Translations under genes and position numbers: made by a program | Notes under the pieces: generated by a model | Database searches by the model: none | Told to the model about the DNA's origin: nothing | Seen by the model: the letters and a program-made list of their open reading frames with translations, nothing else | Shown here: positions 48,432 to 57,460 of the stretch, piece by piece | Layout of the letters: every line of letters starts with the position of its first letter | How positions within the stretch are numbered: position 1 is the stretch's first letter | From: Terrilactibacillus laevilacticus | Lineage (GTDB): Bacteria > Bacillota > Bacilli > Bacillales > Sporolactobacillaceae | Assembly: GCF_006517395.1 (NCBI RefSeq) | Contig: NZ_VDCY01000006.1 | Coordinates: 62,001-126,000, forward strand | Length of the DNA stretch: 64,000 bases | Reading direction: 5' to 3'

Positions 48432-48846
48432 GTGTAATCTCTCCTTAAAGTCGAATAATATAATGTATTTTATATGAATGTATGTTAAAAGTGGATTCTT
48501 TGCTTGAAACAAACAATACCGTTTTAAAAAAAGTTGGTATAGGTTTCTAAAATTAATGATTACAATACTAATAATGAAAGCTTATATAACCCCATTGTGT
48601 TGTCTTTTATTACTATGCACTACAATATTCTTAATCCCTTTGCTCTAACTTAATACTCTTACATTAGTGAATTTTGGCATATGAGTTAGATAGACTTTAC
48701 TACCTGTAATGTAGCTATTGAATTAAATAATGCCAGCAGTTCTAAAGGATTAGAGTTGCTGGCTCATTTAATGCGGATATTTGGATTATATGAAATTTTT
48801 ATTCTGCACAATTAATATCGATTATCTTGTCATGTATTTCACATGT
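48432..48846. other. Intergenic region with one hairpin
   Basis: About 415 bases. GCCAGCAGTTCT pairs with AGAGTTGCTGGC at 48732-48763 and probably ends the ABC-F transcript (minus strand). Nothing else was recognised. Confidence 0.55.
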
Positions 48847-50418
48847 CTATTTGTTTTCCAATTCTCTTTTTTCTTTTAAAAGTTTTTGAAATTCCTTGTC
48901 TAGTGCTTCCGATGGTTCGATACTTAAACGGCTTAAGATTTCTGATATTTTTGTTTCGAGTAAAAGCTGTTGATCTTTCTTGGTATCTCGGACTTTCTGG
49001 GGTTTATTCTGTTTATATTGGTGATACGTACCTTCAAATATCTCAATCTCTTGATTGCGAATGGCTAAAATTCGTGTAGCCACATTTTCTATGAGTCGCC
49101 GATCATGGGAGACGAAAATGACACTCCCTTCATATTCTTTTAATAGCGATTCCAATGCACCTGCAGCTTCCGTATCAAGATAGTTCGTCGGTTCATCCAA
49201 AATTAACGTATTAATATCACTTAAAAAGAGTTTGGTGAGACCAACTTTAACCCGCTCACCACCGCTCAAGACCCTTACAAGTTTGTAAACATCCTCTCTA
49301 AAGAAATGCATCCTCGCCAAGACTGTTCGGATAAGCGTTTCATTCTGTTTTGAAGAGGACTGAACATTCTCTATGATAGATTTCCGCGTGTCTAATATAT
49401 TTAAATTTTGGCTAAAGTAGCCTATTTTCACAGATGGAGAAAGCGAAATACCTGGTTCTTGATTAAGGATCTTTTTGACTAACGTCGTTTTCCCACTTCC
49501 ATTTGGCCCGATGATCGCTAATTTGTCACCGCCTCGAGCTTGAAAACGTGCTTTGTTCCAAAGCACACGTTCACCAATCACAGCTGATACTTCATCTACC
49601 CGGAGAATGATTCGATTTTTAAATGTTTCCGCGTTTGGCAAGTTCATCTTAAGCGGCTCTCGTTCTTTCACCTTTTCTACTTTTTCAAGTTTCTCGATTC
49701 TCGTCTCAATGGCTTGCGCTGTTTTTTGAAGTTTCTTTTGTTTTTTGGCAAAGTAAGGCTTCGATCCCGTAATTTTTGCTTCGGATTGACTGACCCTTTT
49801 TGGCGCTTTTGTTGCTCTTTCGGCTCTCTTCTCTTTTAATTTTAATGCTTCTTCTAACTGTCTTTTCTTTTTTTCATATTGTTCATAAGCCACTTGTGCT
49901 TGGTGATTCTCTATTTCTTGTTGCTTCTCATAATCACTGTAATTGCCTGTATACTCTCTTATCTTTCCCTCATTAATTTCCCATATGGTTGTGCATAAGG
50001 AGTCCAAAAATGCACGATCGTGCGAAACAATAATGAATGCTCCCTGCCATTCTCCAAGCTTCTTTTCTAACCATTCAATATGATCAGTATCAAGATTTGT
50101 CGTTGGTTCATCAGCAAGTAAAAGTTCCGGATCTTTAATTAAAGTATTTTGAATATATTCCTGTGTCACTTCACCGCCACTTTTTGCCTGATCTGTTCGT
50201 TTCAGTTGAGGTAAGAGTTCACATTGCGTATGCCTGATCACTTTTCCTTCCTCCGGCGTGATTTTTCCCGCCAAAATATGAAGCAGCGTGGTTTTCCCGC
50301 TTCCGTTTCTTCCAACTAATCCAATTCGATCATTTTTATGAATTTGCAACTGCTCCATATCGAGTAATAAACGGTCTTGTACATAATATTTTATTTGATG
50401 AGCTTCTAACACCTGCAT
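48847..50418 (-). CDS. ABC-F ribosome-protection protein, Vga/VmlR type
   Basis: 523 residues with two ABC domains and no membrane segments. ABC1 has GRNGSGKTT and SGGEVTQEYI...LLLADEPTTNLD; ABC2 has GPNGSGKTT and LSGGERVKVGLTKLFL...LILDEPTNYLD. The charged inter-domain linker (about 175-270) would reach the ribosomal exit centre. Such proteins dislodge lincosamide, streptogramin A and pleuromutilin drugs. A long leader with a terminator precedes it, as for vmlR. Confidence 0.87.
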   Translation of the reverse strand: MQVLEAHQIKYYVQDRLLLDMEQLQIHKNDRIGLVGRNGSGKTTLLHILAGKITPEEGKVIRHTQCELLPQLKRTDQAKSGGEVTQEYIQNTLIKDPELLLADEPTTNLDTDHIEWLEKKLGEWQGAFIIVSHDRAFLDSLCTTIWEINEGKIREYTGNYSDYEKQQEIENHQAQVAYEQYEKKKRQLEEALKLKEKRAERATKAPKRVSQSEAKITGSKPYFAKKQKKLQKTAQAIETRIEKLEKVEKVKEREPLKMNLPNAETFKNRIILRVDEVSAVIGERVLWNKARFQARGGDKLAIIGPNGSGKTTLVKKILNQEPGISLSPSVKIGYFSQNLNILDTRKSIIENVQSSSKQNETLIRTVLARMHFFREDVYKLVRVLSGGERVKVGLTKLFLSDINTLILDEPTNYLDTEAAGALESLLKEYEGSVIFVSHDRRLIENVATRILAIRNQEIEIFEGTYHQYKQNKPQKVRDTKKDQQLLLETKISEILSRLSIEPSEALDKEFQKLLKEKRELENK

Positions 50419-50700
50419 ACTAACATCTCCCTTTAAACATATTCAGGAGACAAAACAATGCCCCCTATTTCTAATCAGAATAGGAGGCATCATCAAATAG
50501 ATGGGTATACCAAAAGAGCCTTATCCCCTTTGGACCAACTAAAGAAAACCAATCCTATTCTGAAAACGACAATTGAAGACATCATAAATAAAGCAGATAC
50601 CTGCTAGATAAAACATCATCTTCAATTGCTGGCTTTCGTAAATAGGATTAGTACTTCATCTAATTGGGTCACCCTTCCGTTCATTTAATTAGCTTTACTT
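50419..50700 (-). promoter_or_regulatory. Attenuator leader of the ABC-F gene
   Basis: Read on the minus strand, short frames lie at 50684-50583 (33 codons, MNGRVTQLDEVLIL) and 50659-50648 (MKY, then stop; GGAAGGG upstream). Next come CAATTGAAGA/TCTTCAATTG and AATCCTATT/AATAGGATT arms that can pair as an antiterminator. Then a terminator hairpin at 50490-50458 (ATGCCTCCTATT/AATAGGGGGCAT) followed by TTGTTTTG. Ribosome stalling by drugs in the leader would favour read-through. Confidence 0.75.
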
Positions 50701-50719
50701 TAAACAATATGCTATGAAT

Positions 50720-51202
50720 TGTCAAATGTGAAATTGTGAAACACTTGGAATATCAAGTTTGGATTGGATAGCTGCCTTACGACGTTAAACCCTGCCATTT
50801 TTTATCGATGGAAGAATCTATGCCACAAACGATTCTCTTTTTTGGCGACTAAAGTAGTGTAAGGTCAAACGAAAATTCATCTAGCCCGTTAAGGCGGGCT
50901 AAATTAAACCTCTATGATTTTCTCCTCTACGGCTCTATATAGGATTTACTCTTTAATAAAGCTCATATATTTCCTATTCAGGAATCAATTATCATAAAAC
51001 TTGAACTTAGATTTTTGTCTCGTTTATATTATTTGCATTAGGGGTACATAATAACCAGAAAGGTCAAAATATATCTTTTCTTAAAGTCATTATTATTGAC
51101 CTTAGTCTTAGCTTTTAAATCATTCATATCTGAAAAATATATGCGAATCAATTTTTGTTGAAGTATGATGATTCGTGTTCTAATAGGAATAACTTAGAAA
51201 GG
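50720..51202. other. Intergenic region, one hairpin
   Basis: About 480 bases between divergent genes. TAGCCCG/CGGGCTA at 50882-50901 is a small hairpin without a U-tract. It must hold both promoters, but no named operator was recognised. Confidence 0.45.
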
Positions 51203-52396
51203 GTGATCCGTCTGGAACGAAAAAAGATTGTAATACTAGGTGCCGGCTACGGCGGTCTTAGGGCATTAAAAGAATTACAAGATGCACATCCGAATGCAGA
51301 TATTGTCATGATTAACAAAGACCCTTACCATTGGGAGATGACAGCACTGCATGAAGTGGCGGCAGGAACAAATGAACCCGAAAATATATGTTACCCAATT
51401 GACAGCGTTGTTGACAGCAAGCAAACCTTATTCATACAAGATACCGTAACAGGTATTGATAGGGAAAATAAAAAGGTTATGCTCAAACAAAAGGACCCTG
51501 TTTCGTTTGATTATTTGTTGATCGCCCTTGGATTTGAAACCGAATTATTGGGGATTGAAGGAATGGAAAAGTATGGTTTGACGATTTCCGATATTTCATC
51601 CGTTGAGCGTATTCGCACACAAATAGATCAAATACTGGCGGAATGGAAGAAGAGTCACAAAGAGGAACCTCATACGCTTGTTGTAGGCGGAGCTGGATTC
51701 ACCAGCATAGAGTTTTTGGGTGAATTGACCGAACGTCTGCAATCTGAAATTAAAAACAATCAACTTCCTAAAAATAAAGTCAAAATCATATGTATTGATC
51801 CGTCCCCTGATGAGATGCCAGCATTCGACCGCTCGCAGTCCCGTTATGCTGTCAGCAAACTGGAAGAACAAGGCGTTACTTTTTTAACCGGCCGGATCAA
51901 AAAAGTTGAGTCAAATGCCGTACATTATGAAAACAACGGTGAAGTTAAGATGATTGAAACGGACACCTTTATCTGGGGCGGGGGTATTCGAGGAAGTTCG
52001 GTGATCAAGAACTCTGGCTTTAAAGAAAAGCATAGCAGGGTTCTCGTGCAACCTGATCTGACAGTGGAAGGGGAACCGAATATCCTCATCATTGGCGATT
52101 GTTCAGCGGTGCCTGATCCAAACGGTGGAATCTATCCAGCGACAGCTCAAATTGCCTTGCAGCAGGGTGATTGCGCCGCCTACAATTTGAAGGCTTTAGT
52201 GGATGGACGTCCACTGAAAAAATTTGTTTATCATTACAGAGGAACCGTCTGTTCTTTAGGACATAAAGATGCCATTGCTACCGTTATGGGCAAAAAACTG
52301 AAAGGCTTTCCAGCATCTCTAATGAAAAAAGTCGTCGATTATCGATCCATCTGGAAAATCGGTGGAGTTCGAGCACTGATGAGACTTTGGAAATAA
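51203..52396 (+). CDS. Type II NADH dehydrogenase-like flavoprotein
   Basis: About 397 residues. The start is uncertain: GTG at 51203 has no spacing to AAAGGG, a CTG at 51212 fits that site better, and a TTG at 51155 extends the frame. FAD-binding GAGYGGLRALKEL, the NADH-binding GGAGFTSIEFLGEL, and the C-terminal FAD motif ILIIGDCSAVPDPNGGIYPATAQIALQQGD are clear. It passes electrons from NADH to quinone on the membrane (YumB/YutJ/Ndh group). It has its own terminator. Confidence 0.85.
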   Translation: MIRLERKKIVILGAGYGGLRALKELQDAHPNADIVMINKDPYHWEMTALHEVAAGTNEPENICYPIDSVVDSKQTLFIQDTVTGIDRENKKVMLKQKDPVSFDYLLIALGFETELLGIEGMEKYGLTISDISSVERIRTQIDQILAEWKKSHKEEPHTLVVGGAGFTSIEFLGELTERLQSEIKNNQLPKNKVKIICIDPSPDEMPAFDRSQSRYAVSKLEEQGVTFLTGRIKKVESNAVHYENNGEVKMIETDTFIWGGGIRGSSVIKNSGFKEKHSRVLVQPDLTVEGEPNILIIGDCSAVPDPNGGIYPATAQIALQQGDCAAYNLKALVDGRPLKKFVYHYRGTVCSLGHKDAIATVMGKKLKGFPASLMKKVVDYRSIWKIGGVRALMRLWK

Positions 52397-52462
52397 TTTA
52401 CCTGAAACGGTGTATTATCAAAATCTTTACCAATAACAATGAAATATCATCTTTATAAATAG

Positions 52463-52503
52463 AGCCCGAAAACTATGTCACATCAAGGTTTTCGGGCTTT
52501 TTC
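52463..52503 (+). terminator. Intrinsic terminator after the NADH dehydrogenase gene
   Basis: AGCCCGAAAAC pairs with GTTTTCGGGCT and is followed by TTTTTCC. Confidence 0.85.
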
Positions 52504-52651
52504 CAAAAAGTTATTAAGTAAATGAATGTGCAAGTTGAGGTTCATTTGAAGCTAAATACAAATCGTTCTAAAAAGTCTACAGGGCGTCTAAGCAAATCCA
52601 TATTTTTAACTCGTTATAACTTTATCGAAAATATAATCATACATAGACAAT

Positions 52652-53179
52652 CTACTCTGTTACTAACAATGAATATAGACAGAGATCAATAAAATAGCCT
52701 TTTGATTTTTCAACTTTTCTTAGTGTTCCCTCGTAGGTGAAATTTAATTTTTCAAGAACTTTAATTGAGTTAGTGTTTTCAGGTTCGACTTTTGCTTCGA
52801 TTCGATTAAGTTTTAAATCGTTAAAAGCATATTTTATTAAACAAGTAATAGCCTCTGGAGCATAGCCTCTGCCCCAATAATCTTTATCAAGTTCATAACC
52901 AATTTCGGTGTTGGCATTTTCAAAATCTAAACTATTGTAACCACAAGAACCAATAATTTTGTTTGATTTTAATTCAATGATGGAGTAACGAATGGCTTTG
53001 TTTTTCTTTGACAGTTTATCAAGTAATTTAATCATTTCTTTCGCTTGAATTTCATCTGTAAATTTGTCGATGTTCATGTATTTAGTTACCGCTGGATCCG
53101 ACCAAATGTGAAACAAGCTATTCGAGTCTGATGACTTCATTTTTCTTAACAGCAACCTTTTGGTCCTTAGCCCTGTCAT
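52652..53179 (-). CDS. GNAT acetyltransferase, RimJ/RimL-like
   Basis: 175 residues from the ATG at 53179 (MTGLRTKRLLLRKMKSSDS); GGAGGTAA lies 8 bases upstream. The acetyl-CoA segment is IGYELDKDYWGRGYAPEAITCLIKYAFNDLKLNRIEAKVEPEN, the standard RimJ/RimL-type pattern for acetylating ribosomal proteins or antibiotics. NTNSIKVLEKLNFTYEGTLRK completes the fold. A single gene. Confidence 0.85.
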   Translation of the reverse strand: MTGLRTKRLLLRKMKSSDSNSLFHIWSDPAVTKYMNIDKFTDEIQAKEMIKLLDKLSKKNKAIRYSIIELKSNKIIGSCGYNSLDFENANTEIGYELDKDYWGRGYAPEAITCLIKYAFNDLKLNRIEAKVEPENTNSIKVLEKLNFTYEGTLRKVEKSKGYFIDLCLYSLLVTE

Positions 53180-53363
53180 CAATATATTTACCTCCATTAT
53201 GTTTTTATTTTGGGGTCAAAATATTGATATCTGCGCATAGATACAGATTTTCTTCTATATTTTATTATAAAAATTAATCTTTCTTATTAAGGATAACGTT
53301 TTTATAGCATTTAACAGACAATAATAGATGTTGTTGAAGTTAGAGGACAGTTAACGTTGTTTC

Positions 53364-53412
53364 CTGAACCTCTCATGACTAAAGTTACGAGTGTTCTCGG
53401 CTATTTCATAAA
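53364..53412 (-). repeat. 49-bp hairpin repeat, copy B (inverted)
   Basis: Same sequence as 47637-47685 on the opposite strand with one substitution (GTAACTTTAG for GTGACTTTAG). Similarity starts and stops sharply on both sides, which favours a mobile end over shared coding sequence. It interrupts a coding remnant on the minus strand. Confidence 0.6.
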
Positions 53413-53548
53413 ACTGTTTATCTTGTTGCCAATAAAATTTAGCATCATTATTATTCCTTTTCAGCCGTAATTCTACGTAGTCTCGAGCTTCACTAATATA
53501 AATAGTTTTACCATTATAATTCGGCTGACTATAACTTTTTTAAAAGTA
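53409..53548 (-). pseudogene. Fragment of an unidentified gene, cut by the 49-bp repeat
   Basis: On the minus strand a frame without a start reads KSYSQPNYNGKTIYISEARD, then YVELRLKRNNNDAKFYWQQD, with codon-like composition. It runs into the 49-bp repeat at KQF and ends at a stop about 15 codons later. The family was not identified; the WQQ-x-KQFY pattern is weakly like YaaC-type proteins. Confidence 0.4.
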
Positions 53549-53757
53549 AGGTCCCTACGATTTAATTTTAATATTTTCACCATTACATACCCTGAAACAG
53601 AAACGTCCATTCACTTATTTTGATTCAAACAAACGGATGTTAATTTTCAAATATTAAACAATTTTATTGTCACTCTATATTTCTATTACCCTGTAAAAAA
53701 GTTATTCCCTCACCGGATCCCCCTCAGTCCATTACAGCTTAAAGGCTCCTCCCCTAT

Positions 53758-53990
53758 TTACCTTATTTTTTCACTATTATTAATCCCCAAGCTTGGGTGG
53801 TGATAGGCACTAAAAATAAAAATAGATAGATCAATGGAATTGGCCATAGCCTGATACCCTTTATTATTTGGATGAAAATGATCTTCTGCATGACAACCAG
53901 GGCGATACTGCTCCGGATGGTTCGGGTCTCTAACCGCTTTAATGGCAATACTAAATATGGAACTTGGTGTTAATCTATTAAAAAAGCTTG
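53758..53990 (-). pseudogene. C-terminal relic of an SGNH/GDSL hydrolase
   Basis: The minus strand reads AIKAVRDPNHPEQYRPGCHA then EDHFHPNNKGYQAMANSIDL, the catalytic block (D-x-x-H) of secreted SGNH hydrolases such as rhamnogalacturonan acetylesterase-like enzymes. The frame then runs to a stop at 53758. All upstream catalytic blocks (GDS, GxND) are absent, so only the last 60-70 codons remain. Confidence 0.65.
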
Positions 53991-54181
53991 GTTATAATTT
54001 AACTTTATTAAGGTTAGATCTTGCCTTTTCATATATGGTTTTTCCTATTTGTAAAAGCAAACTTGATACAGGTTGGCTTTTTTACATTCGTGTGTATCAA
54101 AAAATAACCATTTTCAGATAAATGCGTATTGAAAAATATAAATTCCAATGAACTGTGTATTAAAAGCATTTTAAAAATAAA

Positions 54182-54195
54182 TGTAAGCGCTTAAT
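54182..54195 (+). promoter_or_regulatory. CcpA cre box upstream of the GH32 gene
   Basis: TGTAAGCGCTTAAT matches the cre consensus TGTAAGCGNTTNCA in 12 or 13 positions. It is about 200 bases before the fructanase start and implies carbon catabolite repression. Confidence 0.75.
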
Positions 54196-54262
54196 ACTCC
54201 AATATGGCATGTAATTTGCTTAGTTAAATAGTGCAAGACATGACAAGAGAGGAGCAACACAT

Positions 54263-54295
54263 ATGATTCAGTTACTAAGCTGCGTCAAGTTATAA
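54263..54295 (+). CDS. Possible 10-codon leader peptide before the GH32 gene
   Basis: ATG with AGAGGAGC 8 bases upstream encodes MIQLLSCVKL and stops. A small hairpin AAGTGT/ACACTT followed by TTTT lies at 54351-54370, between this frame and the fructanase start. The order resembles a leader peptide and attenuator, but it could also be the remnant of a deleted gene. Confidence 0.35.
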   Translation: MIQLLSCVKL

Positions 54296-54393
54296 ATATC
54301 AGAAATAACTGGATGAACAGTCAAAATGTAATCTACTGAATGCTGAAAGCAAGTGTCAATTAACACTTTTTATAAACTATTGGAGGTGCTATT

Positions 54394-56949
54394 GTGGTTT
54401 CATTAAGAACATGGCTATCTTATAAAAAATCGTCTTGCAAACATCGTCTACTTAAGACTGCAGTCGGATTATCTCTTTTAACAGGTTTGACGGTTGGTTA
54501 TCCATTTGAAACACACGCTATTGGAAATTCCACTGGAAAAGGAGATCAGAAAACCTATCAAGAATCTTTTAGGCCACAGTTTCATTATTCGCCAGCTAAA
54601 AACTGGATGAATGACCCAAATGGACTTATCTATTATAAAGGTGAATATCACCTATTTTACCAATATAACAAGTATGGGAGTACAGGCGGGAATGCTTCAT
54701 GGGGACATGCTGTGAGCAAGGATCTCACACATTGGAAGGAATTACCTATTGCCATTCCAGTAGATGATCACGAGGAAGTTTGGTCGGGTAGTGTTGTATT
54801 TGATAAAACCAATTCAAGTGGACTGGGAACAGCAAACAATCCTCCGCTGATTGCCGTTTATACAAGCGCACCAAAGGATAGTGGACTTCAGCAGCAATCC
54901 TTGGCCTATAGTGCCGATGGCGGTACCACTTGGACAAAGTACGCTGGTAACCCAGTACTAGACATTGGTTCACGTAACTTCCGAGATCCTAAAGTCTTCT
55001 GGTACGAACCAACAAAAAGCTGGCGTATGGTAGTTGCCTTGTCAGATCAACATAAGGTAGCAATCTATTCCTCACCGAACCTGAAAGACTGGTCATTACT
55101 CAGCGAATTCGGTCCTGCTGGAGTCACAAGTTCAGTCTGGGAGTGTCCAGATCTATTTCCTATGGCTTTGGACGGCAACAAAAAAGACATCAAATGGGTA
55201 CTGACAGTCAACGTCGCTGGAAAAGCCGAATACTTTGTCGGAAAATTTAACGGTAGTAAATTCACGGATGAAGAACCTGTTTATACTCCACCAACCGGAA
55301 CAATTCTGAACGATTTTGAGGGTTCGGACTACAGTTCATGGACGACAACGGGTACCGCTTTTGGGACTGGTCCGGTAAAGGACGTGTCTGGTCCAACAGG
55401 ATATCTCGGACACGGTTTTGTGGATAGTTACCATGGCAACGACAGCGAAGTAGGTACACTCACATCTCCAGCATTTACGATCAATCAATCTTATCTTAAT
55501 TTTCTTATTGGAGGTGGTAACCATCCTTATGTAGAGGATGCTTCAACCACTCCACCTTCTGGAAAGGTCTTTGAAGACTTCGAAGGATCTGATTTGTCTA
55601 ACTGGACCGGGACGGGTGATTTCGTCGACATTGGACCAACCAAAGAAAAATTGAGTGGTCAATTGGGAGATAAAGTGTTAGACACATTTCAAACCGGTGA
55701 TCGAGCAGAAGGTACGGTGACGTCTAAACCGTTCACCATTTCCTCTGATTACATCAATTTCCTTATTGGCGGAGGTAACCACCCTTCCTCGACAGGTCAA
55801 CCAACCGTTCTGGGCCTCGTCATCGATGGCAACGTTGTTGCTAGTGCTACTGGTAATAATAGTGGAAGTTTAGACTGGACATCCTTCGATGTTTCGAAGT
55901 ATCGCGGTAAGCAGGCCACATTACAAATTGTTGATCAAAATGACGGAAGTACCGGCTGGGGACACTTCATGGTGGATCACATTGTCTTCTCAGATGTGAA
56001 GGCGAAACCATGGGCCATGGAAACGGCTGTGAATCTATTAGTGAACGGTAAAATGGTCCGTACTGCAACTGGAAACAACAGCGGAACGTTAGACTGGACA
56101 TCTTGGGATTTAGGTGATTTGCAAGGAAAACAAGCTCAGATTCAGATCGTTGACCAAGGTACAGGTGGATGGGGACATATACTCACTGACCAGTTCACTT
56201 TAGCTGATGCTCCCGCCACCAATACATTGCAGCGTGCGCATTGGATTGATCATGGACAGGATTTTTATGCGGCGGTCACCTACAATGACGTGCCTAAAGA
56301 CCGCCGAATCATGATTGGATGGATGAACAATTGGAACTACGCCAATGACATCCCAACTTCTCCTTGGCGGGGAGTGCAGTCTCTTCCACGAGAACTGAAA
56401 CTACAGACCATTGACGGCAAGCCTCAGATCGTTCAGTCACCTGTTCAACAGACGGCTAATCTGACTCGAGAGACGATATACCAGCTCAAAAATGCCACCC
56501 TTGCCGAAGGAAATACCAATCTTGGCTCCAAAGCCTCGAGCAAAGCTTACCGTCTGGATGTCACCTTTAAACCAAACAAAGCTAAAAGCTTTGGGATAAA
56601 TGTCCGAACCGGTAACAGTGAAAAAACGGTGATTGGGTACGACGTAGCAAGCGAACAACTTTACCTTGATCGCACACAATCGGGAGATGTCCAATTTAAC
56701 TCATCCTTTCCTAGTGTAGAACGGGTAGCAGTACCTGTTCGTGATGGTAAGGTATCACTAGAAATTTATGTGGACCATTCCTCAGTGGAAATTTTCGCTG
56801 ATGGGGGCCGAGTAGCTATAACAGACCAGATTTTCCCTAACACAACCAGTGATGGTATTCAGCTATTCTCCACAGGAGGAAAAGCGATAGTTGATAACCT
56901 CAAGGTGTCAGAAATAGCCTCCATCTGGTCAAAACAGAAGAATAACTAA
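54394..56949 (+). CDS. Secreted GH32 fructanase with nested inserted CBM38-like modules
   Basis: 851 residues, GTG start with GGAGG 7 bases upstream. Signal peptide to about residue 42. GH32 motifs: WMNDPNG with nucleophile Asp74, FRDP with Asp198 and WECPD with acid/base Glu250. Residues about 302-605 interrupt the propeller; it resumes at HWIDHGQDFYAAVTYND. The insert has repeated NDFEGSDYSSW/FEDFEGSDLSNW, FLIGGGNHP (two), GNNSGSLDWTSFD/GNNSGTLDWTSWD and WGHF/WGHI units, like inulin-binding CBM38 of cycloinulooligosaccharide fructanotransferases. The beta-sandwich tail is 690-845. It acts on levan or inulin. No LPxTG anchor. Confidence 0.9.
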   Translation: MVSLRTWLSYKKSSCKHRLLKTAVGLSLLTGLTVGYPFETHAIGNSTGKGDQKTYQESFRPQFHYSPAKNWMNDPNGLIYYKGEYHLFYQYNKYGSTGGNASWGHAVSKDLTHWKELPIAIPVDDHEEVWSGSVVFDKTNSSGLGTANNPPLIAVYTSAPKDSGLQQQSLAYSADGGTTWTKYAGNPVLDIGSRNFRDPKVFWYEPTKSWRMVVALSDQHKVAIYSSPNLKDWSLLSEFGPAGVTSSVWECPDLFPMALDGNKKDIKWVLTVNVAGKAEYFVGKFNGSKFTDEEPVYTPPTGTILNDFEGSDYSSWTTTGTAFGTGPVKDVSGPTGYLGHGFVDSYHGNDSEVGTLTSPAFTINQSYLNFLIGGGNHPYVEDASTTPPSGKVFEDFEGSDLSNWTGTGDFVDIGPTKEKLSGQLGDKVLDTFQTGDRAEGTVTSKPFTISSDYINFLIGGGNHPSSTGQPTVLGLVIDGNVVASATGNNSGSLDWTSFDVSKYRGKQATLQIVDQNDGSTGWGHFMVDHIVFSDVKAKPWAMETAVNLLVNGKMVRTATGNNSGTLDWTSWDLGDLQGKQAQIQIVDQGTGGWGHILTDQFTLADAPATNTLQRAHWIDHGQDFYAAVTYNDVPKDRRIMIGWMNNWNYANDIPTSPWRGVQSLPRELKLQTIDGKPQIVQSPVQQTANLTRETIYQLKNATLAEGNTNLGSKASSKAYRLDVTFKPNKAKSFGINVRTGNSEKTVIGYDVASEQLYLDRTQSGDVQFNSSFPSVERVAVPVRDGKVSLEIYVDHSSVEIFADGGRVAITDQIFPNTTSDGIQLFSTGGKAIVDNLKVSEIASIWSKQKNN

Positions 56950-56962
56950 CAACAAGGTTCCC

Positions 56963-57013
56963 ACAGTAATCCCTCATGTATCTATAAAAGCATGGGGGAT
57001 TATTACTGTGAAA
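56963..57013 (+). terminator. Intrinsic terminator of the GH32 gene
   Basis: CCACAGTAATCCCTCATG pairs imperfectly with CATGGGGGATTATTACTGTG just after the stop. Confidence 0.7.
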
Positions 57014-57104
57014 TTTCAGACCTTTTTCTAAATACAAACTTATTTCTCAAGATCTACTAAGTAAAAGTATTTCTTGAATACTTCAGGAGGTGCCTTTCAT
57101 GAAG

Positions 57105-57394
57105 AAAGGAATTTGCTTAAAGATGCTAAACATATAGGGAAGTATGCTTGGAGAAATGTTAAAACCAATTGATATGACTGCCTTTCGCTATTGCATGGGC
57201 TGGGGGTGAGTCATATTTAGTTGTTAATAACAGATTAGATTAGGAACTTTTCCCAGTAGATAAAGAGATTATTGAAGGTACCGAACTCAAAAATCTAATA
57301 GAAAACGATTAAATTTTTATATAGCCATGAATTTAAAGACATTGAATATATAACAGACGAAAATGATTCAAGAACAAGACTATTAGTATTGTAA
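57105..57394 (+). pseudogene. Decayed small gene
   Basis: Broken frames read MPFMKKGICLKMLNI, then LPFAIAWAGGESYLVVNNRL, FPVDKEIIEGTELKNLIEN and FLYSHEFKDIEYITDENDSR. AGGAGGTGCC gives a strong ribosome binding site upstream. Three stops or shifts are needed. The pattern PFAIAWAGGESYLVV is vaguely like SUKH-type immunity proteins; this is a weak guess. Confidence 0.4.
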
Positions 57395-57460
57395 AACCAC
57401 TTTCTTTTTAAAAATTCGATTTAAGATACTTTCCTCAAATGAAAATAATATTAGTTTATA

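Noticed and set aside
53763-53948. 61-codon minus-strand frame
   Set aside because: It is an out-of-frame reading of the SGNH hydrolase relic, whose real frame shows EDHFHPNNKGYQAM.
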